Assembly (NCBI RefSeq): GCF_001884235.1
Contig: NZ_MAOI01000008.1
Coordinates: 1-64,000, forward strand
DNA: 64,000 nucleotides
Direction of reading: 5' to 3'
DNA from: Bacillus paramycoides
Lineage (GTDB): Bacteria > Bacillota > Bacilli > Bacillales > Bacillaceae_G
Shown here: positions 18,609 to 28,411 of the stretch, one piece after another
Position numbering within the stretch: position 1 is the first letter of the stretch
Layout of the letters: the number at the start of each line of letters is the position of its first letter
The notes under the pieces: generated by a model
The model's input: the letters and a program-made list of their open reading frames with translations, nothing else
What the model was told of the DNA's origin: nothing
Databases searched by the model: none
Program-made: the position numbers and the translations under genes

Positions 18609-18614
18609 ATTATA
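18609..18614 (-). promoter_or_regulatory. -10 box of chrA
   Basis: Perfect TATAAT on the minus strand, 31 bp upstream of the chosen TTG start. The -35 is weak. Confidence 0.5.
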
Positions 18615-18767
18615 CAAGAGGCAGTAAAGTGAAAGAAACGATTTTGATGTAAAGATTTTGTGAATCTTTTAATTGTAATTATAAATTGAAAAAGTCATAA
18701 ATGATTATGTCTAAACCATAAAGTAGTAGAAGTAGTGCTGGGAAATTTATATAAGGAGAATGCCTGT

Positions 18768-19181
18768 ATGACAACACATTTCTTTGCTAGGTTAACAGGG
18801 AAGAGGGAAATACCTCCTGTAAATACAGAAGCTTATGGTGTAACGGAGTTCATTTTTAGTGAGAATTTAAAGAAGTTGCAATATCGGGTCATATTGAAAA
18901 ATATTGAAAAAGTTACATCATGCCAAATTCATTTAGGGAAAAAGGATCAAATTGGTCCAGTTGTTTTAAGTTTGTTTGGTCCGCTAAAGCAAGGAATTAG
19001 TGTGAATGAAGGAGTCGTTATTGGTGTAGCCAAAGTGGAGGATTTTGAAGGGCCTTTACAGGGGAGAGCATTTGACAGCTTACTTCAAGAAATAATGCAA
19101 GCAAATGTGTATGTAAATGTTGATACAAAGTCGTTTAAAAAAGGAGAAATAAGGGGGAGAATAAGGGAAGTAAAGAAGTAA
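18768..19181 (+). CDS. CHRD-domain protein
   Basis: ATG 18768 is chosen for its AAGGAGAATG ribosome site; 137 residues. It opens HFFARLTGKREIPPVNTEAY, the first strand of a CHRD domain, which is shared by chordin and by small bacterial proteins. It ends VNVDTKSFKKGEIRGRIREV. There is no signal peptide. The function of bacterial CHRD proteins is not established. A terminator follows. Confidence 0.8.
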   Translation: MTTHFFARLTGKREIPPVNTEAYGVTEFIFSENLKKLQYRVILKNIEKVTSCQIHLGKKDQIGPVVLSLFGPLKQGISVNEGVVIGVAKVEDFEGPLQGRAFDSLLQEIMQANVYVNVDTKSFKKGEIRGRIREVKK

Positions 19182-19184
19182 GCG

Positions 19185-19222
19185 AAAAGGCTGTCCAAAA
19201 ACATTTTGGAACAGCCTTTTCT
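19185..19222. terminator. bidirectional terminator
   Basis: AAAAGGCTGT and ACAGCCTTTT arms, between convergent genes. Confidence 0.8.
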
Positions 19223-19273
19223 AATTATAATGGGTGCTGTTGGTAAATCGATATATTTAAAAAATCGCCTAGT

Positions 19274-21952
19274 TTAATTTTTTACAGGTTGATTTTTGAT
19301 AAAGAAGTCCATTACATAAAATACTTCGTCATCTGGTATTTGTATTTCAAATGTATTTTCAATGGGTTGCAACGCTTTTTTCACTTTCATATACATCCAG
19401 TACTCATCTTGTCTTCGTTTGTCTTTTTCAGGATGAGGGAGAAGACTTTCTCCTTTTTGAAGACGATCAACCATACAGCTCATATGCAAAATAACACCCA
19501 TTAAACTATCAGGGGTTAGCTGCAAGGAGATGAGTTCTTGAATTGTATTTAATGCGTAACGAATTGTTTTAATGAGCAATGCACCATCATTACGCTGCAT
19601 TTGTTGCTCAAGAATATCAGCCATTTTTGCATATGTTTCCTCGTACGTGATCAATTCTTGAATTGGCTGAATAGCTGTGTAGTTCACAATGTCTTGGAAA
19701 TGATACGTTAAGCACGGTACTTGTACATTAAAATTCGTTACGATGCAAATGATATTGCGCTCTTTCTTAATGTTTTCAATCATTTTCGTTAAATCTTTTT
19801 CGTGGACGATGCTAATCGGAATAATTTCAATTAAATCTTTATCAAATCGTAAATAGTTCTCTAACATTTTTTGAATTGCTAAAGCACTTCCTTCACCAGT
19901 TAAACAAGCTGTTAAAATAACGGATTTCATTGGCGACAGTGGCTGTTTCTTTTCTTCCTGCACGTTTAAATAGAACGGTGTTAAGTTCTTCACTGTTTCA
20001 TATAGTGCATCTAATGAATAACCGAGCTGAGCTTTTCGGGCAGCTTCTAGGGCGTGCGGTGTGCTCGTCATAGAAAGAACACGTACAGGAATTTTGAACT
20101 CGGTTTCTAATATATCACCGATATAAGCGAGCGATCCCATATCAACAAGTAAGAGAAGCCCGTTTACATGTTGAAGTGTTTTCATATACACCTTAACACG
20201 CTCTAAGAAATCTTTCGGTGATTCATGAAGCGGCATATCAATACCAGTTACTTCATCAATACCGAGAAGTTCGTTTGCAACGTTTGCCATTTCTGTTGCG
20301 ATGCCATTACCGTGAGCTAATATTAATACTTTTACTTCTGTTTGTGAGGCAGGAATTGGATCAACAACGAAGAACATTGTTAAAAAGCCCGCTTCATCAA
20401 TAGGCATTGTTATTTGTAATTCTTCCTCTAACAGCTGAATACATTGCATAGCTACGGAAAAAGCCTCTTTATATTTCGTACGAATTTGATTTAATTGTGG
20501 GTTGTGAATTTGTTTCCCACCTTGTAAACGTTGTAGAGTTGTCTGTACATGTAAACTTAAAGCGAGAAATACTTTTTCATCAAAAGTCTTAGATAAATGT
20601 TTTTCAGCTAGTTCCGCAATTTTTTCACATACGGAAACGATATTACGATCCACAATTTTAAAAACATTTTCATGGCTTGTTTTTTTAGACATTTGGTTAA
20701 AATATTGGACGAAAAAGCTTTGAATATCATTTTCTATTAGTAATTCTAATTCTTCTTCTTCAATGCCGCGTGCTTGAAGTTCTTCGTATTTATGGTCGAT
20801 ATAATCGTAAATGGAAGAACGGCTTCCTTCAGGTTCTGTTTTATGCTTACTCCAACCTTCATCACCTGTAAATACAAATGTTTCATTTGGTATTTGATAT
20901 AGATGACGGCTCTTTCTTTCAATAAATAATCCTTCTTTCATATACCAAGGTAAATCTGTACTTGAAACACCGACAGAATCACGTTTCTTTGTTACGAAAT
21001 CAGAATAAGCTTTCGCGCAGGCAATTTGTACATCTGTTTTCAATTGGCCAATGTTATTTGGACAATTGTAAAAAACGAAAGCCCGCATTGCATTTGGACT
21101 AACATGAATCTCTTTTCGGAGACGAATCGCTTCATTTGTGAAAAATAGCTGTAGTAAAGCAAAGCGTTCTTTATGCGTTCGCTCACGAAGTGGTGGAAGC
21201 GTAACGGTCATTGGAATACGTCTTGTAAATGTCTTTAATAAAAATGAGTTTGGTTCTTCTGTTGTTGCAGTAATGATTAATACTTGTGCTTTACGCTCGT
21301 TCTCTGTCTCTCCAAGGCGGCGGTATACTCCGCGGTCAATAAATGTGAAGAGCATTTCTTGTCCTTCTGGAGGCAGGCGATGGACTTCATCTAAGAAGAG
21401 GATACCTTCATGTGCCTTTTCAATTAACCCTTTTTGATCACTGGCACCTGTGTAAGCTCCTTTTTTTATCCCAAATAACTGTCCAAGTAGTAGTTGTGGA
21501 TTGTTTGCATAATCAGCACAGTTAAAGACGATAAAAGGTGCTCCTTTTGGGAGTTGCTCTACTTCAATTGCGTATTCGTGCATTAAAGAAGCGAACATAG
21601 ATTTCCCGACACCTGTTTCTCCAAGTAGTAAAGTGTGCATACCGTTTGGAGGATAGAGAATAGAAGCTTTCGCTTTTTCAATTGCAATTTTTAGGCTTGT
21701 ATTTTCAATTGCAAATGTATCTAGTGAAGTGCCATTTGTTGAATGCGTTTCCAATGAAGTATTCGTTTCTATATAAAAACGAACAGGGCGTGTACTCGTT
21801 TTTAATAAACGTTCATCTTTCACAAGCTTGTTCAAATCGCTACTAACATTTGCACGGTCTAACTGTAGAAGTGTAGCGAGTTCTGATGCTGTTACACCTT
21901 CTGTATAATTCCCTTTTTGTATTGCGTTAAAAATGAGATCTATTCGTTTCAT
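19274..21952 (-). CDS. sigma-54-dependent PRD-containing activator (LevR/CelR/ManR-like)
   Basis: 892 residues. An N-terminal winged helix (about 15-60) is followed by an AAA+ sigma-54 domain with Walker A GETGVGKS (111-118), the sigma-54 contact loop GAYTGA (165-170, usually GAFTGA) and Walker B FLDEVH (186-191). Then come a PRD, an EIIA-mannose-like domain (VLILAHGNG), an EIIB-like segment with Cys in ILTACLTGEG, and a C-terminal PRD (SLMGVILHMSCMVDR). PTS phosphorylation of these histidines and the Cys should tune activity. It is the only such regulator here, and the chb operon has the only sigma-54 promoter I found, so it probably controls chb. Confidence 0.93.
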   Translation of the reverse strand: MKRIDLIFNAIQKGNYTEGVTASELATLLQLDRANVSSDLNKLVKDERLLKTSTRPVRFYIETNTSLETHSTNGTSLDTFAIENTSLKIAIEKAKASILYPPNGMHTLLLGETGVGKSMFASLMHEYAIEVEQLPKGAPFIVFNCADYANNPQLLLGQLFGIKKGAYTGASDQKGLIEKAHEGILFLDEVHRLPPEGQEMLFTFIDRGVYRRLGETENERKAQVLIITATTEEPNSFLLKTFTRRIPMTVTLPPLRERTHKERFALLQLFFTNEAIRLRKEIHVSPNAMRAFVFYNCPNNIGQLKTDVQIACAKAYSDFVTKKRDSVGVSSTDLPWYMKEGLFIERKSRHLYQIPNETFVFTGDEGWSKHKTEPEGSRSSIYDYIDHKYEELQARGIEEEELELLIENDIQSFFVQYFNQMSKKTSHENVFKIVDRNIVSVCEKIAELAEKHLSKTFDEKVFLALSLHVQTTLQRLQGGKQIHNPQLNQIRTKYKEAFSVAMQCIQLLEEELQITMPIDEAGFLTMFFVVDPIPASQTEVKVLILAHGNGIATEMANVANELLGIDEVTGIDMPLHESPKDFLERVKVYMKTLQHVNGLLLLVDMGSLAYIGDILETEFKIPVRVLSMTSTPHALEAARKAQLGYSLDALYETVKNLTPFYLNVQEEKKQPLSPMKSVILTACLTGEGSALAIQKMLENYLRFDKDLIEIIPISIVHEKDLTKMIENIKKERNIICIVTNFNVQVPCLTYHFQDIVNYTAIQPIQELITYEETYAKMADILEQQMQRNDGALLIKTIRYALNTIQELISLQLTPDSLMGVILHMSCMVDRLQKGESLLPHPEKDKRRQDEYWMYMKVKKALQPIENTFEIQIPDDEVFYVMDFFIKNQPVKN

Positions 21953-22056
21953 TTCTATTCACCTCGAAACTTCATCACTATTTAAAATTTTACACAAAAA
22001 TGGGAAGTGTGGGAAGAGAAAAATAAAACAGCTTTAGTACATAGGCACTAAAGCTG

Positions 22057-22794
22057 TTACAATCTTGTGTCTTTCCAAAAATTCACTTCAAGATGGGAAG
22101 ATGGATTGTATGGAAGTAGTTTATACCCTTGTGATTGCAAATAATCAATTACTGCTGGAAGTATTTGTACTGTGACACTAGAATCGTGCATTAAAATAAC
22201 CTCCACTTGTTCATCGCTTTGATTTCGTACTCTTTCTAGTATTGCGGAAGGATTATCATAGCTTTTCCAGTCGTATGTATCAATTGTCCAATCCCACATT
22301 TTGTACTGGGCAGATACGAGTGCGTCGCGGTAATTCTTTTTTAAATAAGGCATACTACCGTACGGGACACGAACGAGATGTGTGTTTAAATTCGTAACTT
22401 GCTGGACGATATTTTGAGCTTGCTCCATTTCTGCAATTAAAACAGAGGGATCGCCAGTATAAAGACGTTTTACATCATGTGACATACTATGAAGTCCGAT
22501 ATAATGTCCGTCTTGAATCAACCGATGCATTGTTTTTTGATAATGTGGTACTTTCCCACCGATGACGAAGAAAGTTGCTTTGCCATTCTTCTCTTTTAAA
22601 ATGTTTAAAATTTGTGTTGTATATTTGTTGGGGCCGTCATCAAATGTTAAGTACGCAATCTTTTGTATAGGAGAGTTGGTTTGAGTAGTTTGGTGATGTT
22701 CTGCTGGAATGGCCATAGTCGCTTCTGTATTCGATGATGCGTACATAGTAATAGTTGAAAATAAAATTATACATTGAAATACTCGCTTGATCAT
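22057..22794 (-). CDS. secreted polysaccharide deacetylase (NodB/CE4 family)
   Basis: Start at the ATG at 22794 (GAGGGTG before it); the longer frame to 22953 has no ribosome site. 245 residues with a signal peptide (about 1-25). CE4 motifs: TFDDGP (catalytic base and metal Asp), HSMSH (metal His pair), RVPYG, DWTIDTYDW and ILMHD. It should remove acetyl groups from peptidoglycan GlcNAc/MurNAc or a related polymer outside the cell. It lies downstream of tagO on the same strand, but a terminator separates them. Confidence 0.9.
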   Translation of the reverse strand: MIKRVFQCIILFSTITMYASSNTEATMAIPAEHHQTTQTNSPIQKIAYLTFDDGPNKYTTQILNILKEKNGKATFFVIGGKVPHYQKTMHRLIQDGHYIGLHSMSHDVKRLYTGDPSVLIAEMEQAQNIVQQVTNLNTHLVRVPYGSMPYLKKNYRDALVSAQYKMWDWTIDTYDWKSYDNPSAILERVRNQSDEQVEVILMHDSSVTVQILPAVIDYLQSQGYKLLPYNPSSHLEVNFWKDTRL

Positions 22795-22944
22795 AACATT
22801 CACCCTCAGTTTGACAATCAAGATGTAAAAAAGAAATTTTGATATTTTCCTCATTATCATTGCTATACGTATATCTTTCTCCAATAGAGGGACTCTCAAA
22901 CAATCTATATTTTGGAAATAGGGAATAAGGAGTAAAAAACAAAA

Positions 22945-22980
22945 AAATAGCATCCTCTTCCAAGAAAGAGGATGCTATTT
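22945..22980 (-). terminator. terminator of tagO
   Basis: AAATAGCATCCTCTT and AAGAGGATGCTATTT arms. On the minus strand it is followed by a T-run (complement of 22941-22947). Confidence 0.85.
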
Positions 22981-23013
22981 GAATATTTCATAATAGTAAA
23001 GGCTATACTACAA

Positions 23014-24087
23014 TTAGTCTTCGCGTTTTTTTACTTTTTTATAGAAGGAAATAATTGGTTTGTAACGTTCGTGTACAAGACCGATTACTTCAGCAATGAT
23101 TTCTGTAAAGAAGATTAAAACGAAAAGAAGAATAATGGATAACCATAATGTCGCACTAGTGAAAAGGATTGCATTTATACTAAAGAAAATACCAAATGCG
23201 TAAATAATTAGTACCGTTTTACGATGAGAGAATCCCATTGCAAGTAAGCGGTGATGTAAATGCGATTTATCTGGTGCTGAAATAGGTTTTTTATTGACGA
23301 TACGGCGGATGATTGCAAATGTCGTATCAAATACAGGTACACCTAAAATGATAACTGGAACGATAAAACTGAATAGCGTTACGCTTTTGTATAATCCAAG
23401 TAACGATATAACAGAAATACAGTATCCTAAAAATAGTGCTCCTGTATCTCCCATGAAAATTTTTGCTGGATGGAAGTTATAGAATAAAAATCCAATTGTA
23501 CTTGCTAATGTAATCAGCGCTAGAGGTAATATAATAGCCGCTCCAGTGCCCCACGGACTAGTGAAGGCCATATATGCTAGCGTTGCAAGTACGATAGATG
23601 AAATCCCAGCGGATAATCCATCTAATCCATCAATTAAGTTGATGGCATTTGTAATACCTACAATCCAAAATACTGTAATTGGATAAGCGAGCCATCCGAG
23701 TTCAGTATCTCCAAGGATTGGAATATATAATACTTGCACTAATAATCCACTTTTTACAATCATGATGGCAACTAGTAGTTGTCCACCGAATTTTACCCTC
23801 GCAGATAGTTCGTACATATCATCTAAAATCCCGATGATAACAATGATGATAGCACCTAAAGTTATCGATAGCATTCTTTGTTCGTATAATCCACCGACAA
23901 CAAATCCTACGGCTACACCGATGAAAATTGCTAACCCGCCAAGACGAGGCATAATTTTTTGGTGTACTTTACGCGCGTTTGGCTTGTCTGTTGCTCCTAT
24001 TTTAAAAGCTAATTTAATAACTAAAGGAGTAACGACGAGTACAGTGATGAAAGATGCCAAAATGGCATAAATCACTTGTGAGTCCAT
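23014..24087 (-). CDS. tagO: undecaprenyl-phosphate GlcNAc-1-phosphate transferase
   Basis: 357 residues, 11 membrane segments, the length of B. subtilis TagO (358). It transfers GlcNAc-1-phosphate from UDP-GlcNAc to undecaprenyl phosphate, the first step of wall polysaccharide or teichoic-acid linkage-unit synthesis. Mg-binding DD (89-90) in GILDDMYE, NAINLIDGLDGL (147-158) and HLHHRLL near the C-terminus are MraY/WecA signatures. In the B. cereus group it should prime the secondary cell wall polysaccharide. It is divergent from the UDP-glucose dehydrogenase gene. Confidence 0.95.
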   Translation of the reverse strand: MDSQVIYAILASFITVLVVTPLVIKLAFKIGATDKPNARKVHQKIMPRLGGLAIFIGVAVGFVVGGLYEQRMLSITLGAIIIVIIGILDDMYELSARVKFGGQLLVAIMIVKSGLLVQVLYIPILGDTELGWLAYPITVFWIVGITNAINLIDGLDGLSAGISSIVLATLAYMAFTSPWGTGAAIILPLALITLASTIGFLFYNFHPAKIFMGDTGALFLGYCISVISLLGLYKSVTLFSFIVPVIILGVPVFDTTFAIIRRIVNKKPISAPDKSHLHHRLLAMGFSHRKTVLIIYAFGIFFSINAILFTSATLWLSIILLFVLIFFTEIIAEVIGLVHERYKPIISFYKKVKKRED

Positions 24088-24539
24088 TAATACCCCACCC
24101 TTTATAGTTTAACGTAATTTTTTTAGTGTATTTATCTGAAAATTATGATGTTTATTTACAGGCTCATAACATATGGTATCACAAAAAGATTAGAATTCAA
24201 TCTTTTTTTCTTTTAGCGGTAAGTGGAAGTGAATAAAATATATGACAATGGTATATGGAATATTGAGTCGCTTGAGAAGGTTATTCATATTGTGACCTGT
24301 AATATGACATTGTAGTTGCTTCGTCTATAAAGAGTATTTTTACTTCAGTATTATTATAAGTGTTGCACGTAAAAATGAGTAAGTTTCGTGTTAAAATATG
24401 GAAATTTATATTTGGGATAGATTGCATCATTTAACTTTACAAAATCTTAAAAAAGAATAAAAAAGATAATTCATATAATAAAGAAGTAAAAGAGTTTTCT
24501 CATTCTTGTTGTGAGAGGGGGAAGCACAGGGAGAATTCT
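24088..24539. other. 450-bp divergent intergenic region
   Basis: AT-rich spacer that must hold the tagO and ugd promoters. I cannot assign either with confidence. I see no hairpin with a T-run, no riboswitch and no small ORF with a good ribosome site. Confidence 0.4.
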
Positions 24540-24584
24540 ATGTATTCGTATATTTTCTTTTGTATATTCCTGTGCGAAAGGAAA

Positions 24585-25910
24585 ATGAAAATTACGATAA
24601 TAGGTGCCGGATATGTTGGATTGATTACAGGGGTAGGATTGGCGAGATTAGGACATTCGGTTACATGTTTTGATATAAATGACGAAAAAATTGAACGGAT
24701 AAAACAAGGGAAGTTACCTATTTATGAATGTGGCTTACATGAATTAATAAATGAAGCATATGAGAATAACCATTTAACTTTTACAACAAGTAAATCGAAG
24801 GCTTTTAATAAGGCAGAATTTATATTTATTGCAGTTGGAACGCCATCTTTATTAGATGGCACAGCAGATTTAACGTATATTCGTAGTGCTTGTGATGATG
24901 TTGGAACATATGTGAATAACGATATTATTGTTGTTACGAAAAGTACGGTTCCTGTAGGTACGAATGATGTAATGAAGGGATGGATCGAGGAGAAGTTACA
25001 AGGCAGACATGAATTACATATCGTATCGAATCCAGAGTTTTTACGAGAAGGTTCTGGTATGTATGATTTTTTTCATGGTGATCGTATTGTAATTGGAGCA
25101 AATAGTGAGGCAGTTGCACGAAAAGTAGAGAATTTATATAGTGAATTATGTTTGAAAACGTATATTACAGATATTAGAAGTGCAGAGATGATTAAATATG
25201 CATCTAACGCTTTTTTAGCTACGAAAATTAGTTTTATTAATGAGATTTCGAATATATGTGAGCAAGTGGGTGCAGATATATTAGAGGTAGCTACAGGAAT
25301 GGGGATGGATAAGAGAATTGGTGCATCTTTTTTAAAAGCGGGTATCGGATACGGAGGATCTTGTTTTCCGAAAGATACGAAAGCACTCGTGCAAATTGCA
25401 GGGGATGTTTCTCATGATTTTCGTTTGTTGAAAGCGGTCATTGAAGTGAATAATAAACAACAGTTGTTATTGGTTGAAAAAGCGAAGAAAGTAATGGATA
25501 TGAATAAGAAGCGGATTGCAGTTCTTGGCGCAGCGTTTAAGCCGAATACTGACGATATTAGGGAAGCGCCATCCCTTATTATAATACAAGAATTAATTAA
25601 TATGGGTGCGGATGTGGTTCTATATGACCCGCAAGCAATTCAAAATGTAAAAGATTTATTTGGGAAGGCTATACAATACGCTGGATGTATAGATGAATCG
25701 ATTAGAGAAGCGAATGCAGTTTTTATCGTAACAGAATGGAAATCAATCCGAACTTATCCGTTAGAAAAGTATGTACAGCTTATGAGGGAACCTATTCTAT
25801 TTGATGGGAGAAATTGTTATACTAATGAGGATGCTAAGAAGCATGGGATAGATTATTACTCTGTTGGGCGAAAAAACATTTGTAATAGTAATATTTCTAT
25901 TATTCGTTAA
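24585..25910 (+). CDS. ugd: UDP-glucose 6-dehydrogenase
   Basis: 441 residues from ATG 24585, where family members begin (MKITIIGAGYVGLITGVGLA, the Rossmann motif). An in-frame ATG at 24540 has a better Shine-Dalgarno (AGGGAG, 6 bp) but adds 15 hydrophobic residues unusual for the family. The catalytic Cys lies in GGSCFPKDT. It makes UDP-glucuronate for surface polysaccharide, like B. subtilis TuaD/YtcA. It lies beside tagO and mnaA. Confidence 0.92.
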   Translation: MKITIIGAGYVGLITGVGLARLGHSVTCFDINDEKIERIKQGKLPIYECGLHELINEAYENNHLTFTTSKSKAFNKAEFIFIAVGTPSLLDGTADLTYIRSACDDVGTYVNNDIIVVTKSTVPVGTNDVMKGWIEEKLQGRHELHIVSNPEFLREGSGMYDFFHGDRIVIGANSEAVARKVENLYSELCLKTYITDIRSAEMIKYASNAFLATKISFINEISNICEQVGADILEVATGMGMDKRIGASFLKAGIGYGGSCFPKDTKALVQIAGDVSHDFRLLKAVIEVNNKQQLLLVEKAKKVMDMNKKRIAVLGAAFKPNTDDIREAPSLIIIQELINMGADVVLYDPQAIQNVKDLFGKAIQYAGCIDESIREANAVFIVTEWKSIRTYPLEKYVQLMREPILFDGRNCYTNEDAKKHGIDYYSVGRKNICNSNISIIR

Positions 25911-25985
25911 AAAGTCTATTTCCCCATGCCTATTCTGATATGTCATAATAGAAGTTGTAACTAGTGAAAGAAAAGAGGCAATGAA

Positions 25986-27101
25986 ATGACTGAACGTTTA
26001 AAAGTAATGACAATTTTCGGGACACGTCCAGAAGCAATTAAAATGGCACCTCTTGTATTAGAGTTGCAAAAGCACCCAGAAAAGATTGAATCGATTGTGA
26101 CTGTAACAGCACAACACCGTCAAATGTTAGATCAAGTATTAAGTATCTTTGGGATTACGCCAGATTTCGATTTAAATATTATGAAAGATCGCCAAACTTT
26201 AATCGATATTACAACACGTGGTTTAGAAGGTTTGGATAAAGTAATGAAAGAAGCGAAGCCAGATATCGTCCTTGTACATGGTGATACAACGACGACATTT
26301 ATCGCAAGTTTAGCTGCTTTCTATAATCAAATTCCAGTAGGACATGTTGAAGCAGGACTTCGTACATGGGATAAATATTCTCCATATCCAGAAGAGATGA
26401 ATCGCCAATTAACAGGTGTAATGGCGGATCTCCATTTCTCACCTACAACAAAATCAGCAACGAACTTACAGAAAGAAAATAAAGATGAGTCAAGCATTTT
26501 CGTAACAGGAAATACAGCGATTGACGCATTGAAAACGACTGTAAAAGAAACATATAGTCATCCTGTACTAGAGAAACTTGGAAATGATCGTCTTGTGCTT
26601 ATGACAGCGCATCGTCGTGAAAACCTAGGTGAACCAATGCGTAATATGTTCCGTGCAATTAAGCGTCTTGTTGATAAGCATGAAGATGTACAAGTTGTAT
26701 ACCCTGTTCATATGAATCCTGTTGTTCGTGAAACAGCGAATGATATTTTAGGCGAGCATAGCCGCATTCATTTAATTGAGCCGCTAGATGTAATTGATTT
26801 CCATAACGTTGCAGCTCGTTCATACTTAATGCTAACTGATTCTGGTGGTGTACAAGAGGAAGCACCATCACTAGGTGTGCCAGTTCTTGTCCTTCGTGAC
26901 ACGACGGAACGTCCAGAGGGTATTGAAGCAGGTACGTTAAAATTAGCAGGAACAGATGAAGAGACAATCTTTGGGCTTGCTGACGAATTACTATCTAATA
27001 AAGAAGCTCATGATAAGATGGCGAAAGCATCTAATCCTTACGGCGATGGCCGTGCATCAGAGCGTATTGTAGAAGCGATTTTACAACACTTCAAGAAGTA
27101 A
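25986..27101 (+). CDS. mnaA: UDP-N-acetylglucosamine 2-epimerase (non-hydrolysing)
   Basis: 371 residues. It interconverts UDP-GlcNAc and UDP-ManNAc, the donor for linkage units and ManNAc-containing wall polysaccharide. GTRPEAIKMAPL at the N-terminus, TAHRRENLGEP in the middle and TDSGGVQEEAPSLG near the C-terminus are family blocks of this GT-B fold. The good ribosome site AAAGAGGCA precedes ATG 25986. The TAA stop coincides with the start of a truncated bcr1-like copy. Confidence 0.96.
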   Translation: MTERLKVMTIFGTRPEAIKMAPLVLELQKHPEKIESIVTVTAQHRQMLDQVLSIFGITPDFDLNIMKDRQTLIDITTRGLEGLDKVMKEAKPDIVLVHGDTTTTFIASLAAFYNQIPVGHVEAGLRTWDKYSPYPEEMNRQLTGVMADLHFSPTTKSATNLQKENKDESSIFVTGNTAIDALKTTVKETYSHPVLEKLGNDRLVLMTAHRRENLGEPMRNMFRAIKRLVDKHEDVQVVYPVHMNPVVRETANDILGEHSRIHLIEPLDVIDFHNVAARSYLMLTDSGGVQEEAPSLGVPVLVLRDTTERPEGIEAGTLKLAGTDEETIFGLADELLSNKEAHDKMAKASNPYGDGRASERIVEAILQHFKK

Positions 27102-27168
27102 AGTGAAACTTTAATCAGTGGGAGTGTTTATCCCCCACTGATTATTAGCCCGCACCAATCGGGATAAA
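27099..27168 (-). repeat. bcr1-like repeat, copy 4 (short form, inverted)
   Basis: Only the 3' part is present: AGTGAAACTTTAATCAGTGG, its partner CCCCCACTGATT, and CCCGCACCAATCGGGATAAA. The whole CTCCCACCT/AGGTGGGAG arm region is missing, leaving about 70 bp, yet the terminal ATAAA (27164-27168) remains. The other end (TAAAGTGAAAC) coincides with the mnaA stop codon. Confidence 0.8.
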
Positions 27169-27169
27169 T

Positions 27170-27210
27170 GAAAAAAGAGCCAAATCGTATGTGATTTGGC
27201 TCTTTTTTAT
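27170..27210. terminator. bidirectional terminator
   Basis: AAAAAAGAGCCAAATC and GATTTGGCTCTTTTTT arms around GTATGT, between convergent mnaA and the LCP gene. Confidence 0.92.
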
Positions 27211-28337
27211 TATTGGTGATTCCTCATAATCCACTCTGCATGAGCATTTGTAGAAGGGGGAGGAGGCGGTGGTGTTTTGTTCTCACTCGGCTCCTTCTTT
27301 GCTTTTGCGCTGGAGTTAGAATTTGAATCGGAATTTGTATTCTCATCTTTCGTAGCCTCTGTTGGGGCTTTTGTTTTTTCTCCTATTTCCTTTTCAATTT
27401 CGTTACGTACCGTCTCTACACTGATTGGATCCGGAAGGAAGTAATAAATACCGCCTATTTTTCTGTCTTCTCCTTCAATTTTTAACGTTTGTATTGTAGA
27501 AGGATCAAATCCAGAGAGTTTACTGTAAAGAGCAAGTCCGTCTGAAATAGGAATGTCGGTTTTTATATATTTTCCAACGACAGTCGTTAAATCTTTAATT
27601 TTAAATACAGTAGAGGCGGAATTTAGTTTTTGAGCAACAGCGGCTAGTAATTGTCTTTGTCTAGCGGCCCGACCATAATCGCCATTTGGATCCTGCTTTC
27701 GCATACGGACGTAAGCAAGTGCTTCTTCGCCGTTTAACTCTTGTTTGCCTTGTTTAAATTGGATTTTTTTGTCGTAATCAACATCAGAACGTTCCCAAAA
27801 ATCGAAGGGAACATCGACTGTAACACCGCCAACAGCATCAACGATACCTTTAAAGCCTTGGAAATCAATTTTAACATAATGGTCTACAGGAACTTTTAGA
27901 AAACCTTCTACAGTTTTGATTGCCATTTTTTCTCCACCGTAAGCATGCGCGGCGTTAATTTTGTCTTCTTTATCCTTTCCGACAATTGGAACTCGACTAT
28001 CACGAGGAATACTCATAAGCGAAACCTTTTGAGTTTTCGGATTGACTGTCGCAAACATTAATGAGTCTGTACGACCATTTTGACCGTCTGTTGCATAATC
28101 CTCTATTCCCATAATGAGGATTGTAAAAGGTTCCTTTGTAATTGCTACATCTTCGGTTCTTAAATCCGATTTTTCACGGTTAAATCCACTGTACATCCCC
28201 ATGAGAGAAGAGTAGGAATTTAAAATATAAAGTCCTACGCTACCAAATACAAATGCGAAAATAAGAAAGTAGAAAAGTTTTCTTCTACGTTTCTTTTTTA
28301 TTCTGCTATTTTGGAGATGATAATAACGTTCTTCCAT
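27210..28337 (-). CDS. LytR-CpsA-Psr (LCP) family cell-wall glycopolymer ligase
   Basis: 375 residues. A basic cytoplasmic tail and a single membrane anchor (about 22-43) are followed by the LCP domain (about 80-270). DSLMFATVNP, SIPRDSRVP and KINAAHAYGG carry the conserved Asp/Arg that bind the lipid pyrophosphate, and YVRMRKQDPNGDYGRAARQR is the C-terminal signature. These proteins attach polymers made on undecaprenyl phosphate to peptidoglycan, which suits the tagO-mnaA context. The tail is low-complexity (Ser/Asn/Lys, then six Pro). Several LCP paralogues are usual in this group. Confidence 0.92.
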   Translation of the reverse strand: MEERYYHLQNSRIKKKRRRKLFYFLIFAFVFGSVGLYILNSYSSLMGMYSGFNREKSDLRTEDVAITKEPFTILIMGIEDYATDGQNGRTDSLMFATVNPKTQKVSLMSIPRDSRVPIVGKDKEDKINAAHAYGGEKMAIKTVEGFLKVPVDHYVKIDFQGFKGIVDAVGGVTVDVPFDFWERSDVDYDKKIQFKQGKQELNGEEALAYVRMRKQDPNGDYGRAARQRQLLAAVAQKLNSASTVFKIKDLTTVVGKYIKTDIPISDGLALYSKLSGFDPSTIQTLKIEGEDRKIGGIYYFLPDPISVETVRNEIEKEIGEKTKAPTEATKDENTNSDSNSNSSAKAKKEPSENKTPPPPPPSTNAHAEWIMRNHQ

Positions 28338-28411
28338 ATATAATCTCCTTAGTTCATTTGTAGGGAATTAATTCACTACATTAATCTTTAAAGGGGATAA
28401 GTTAGCTATTC

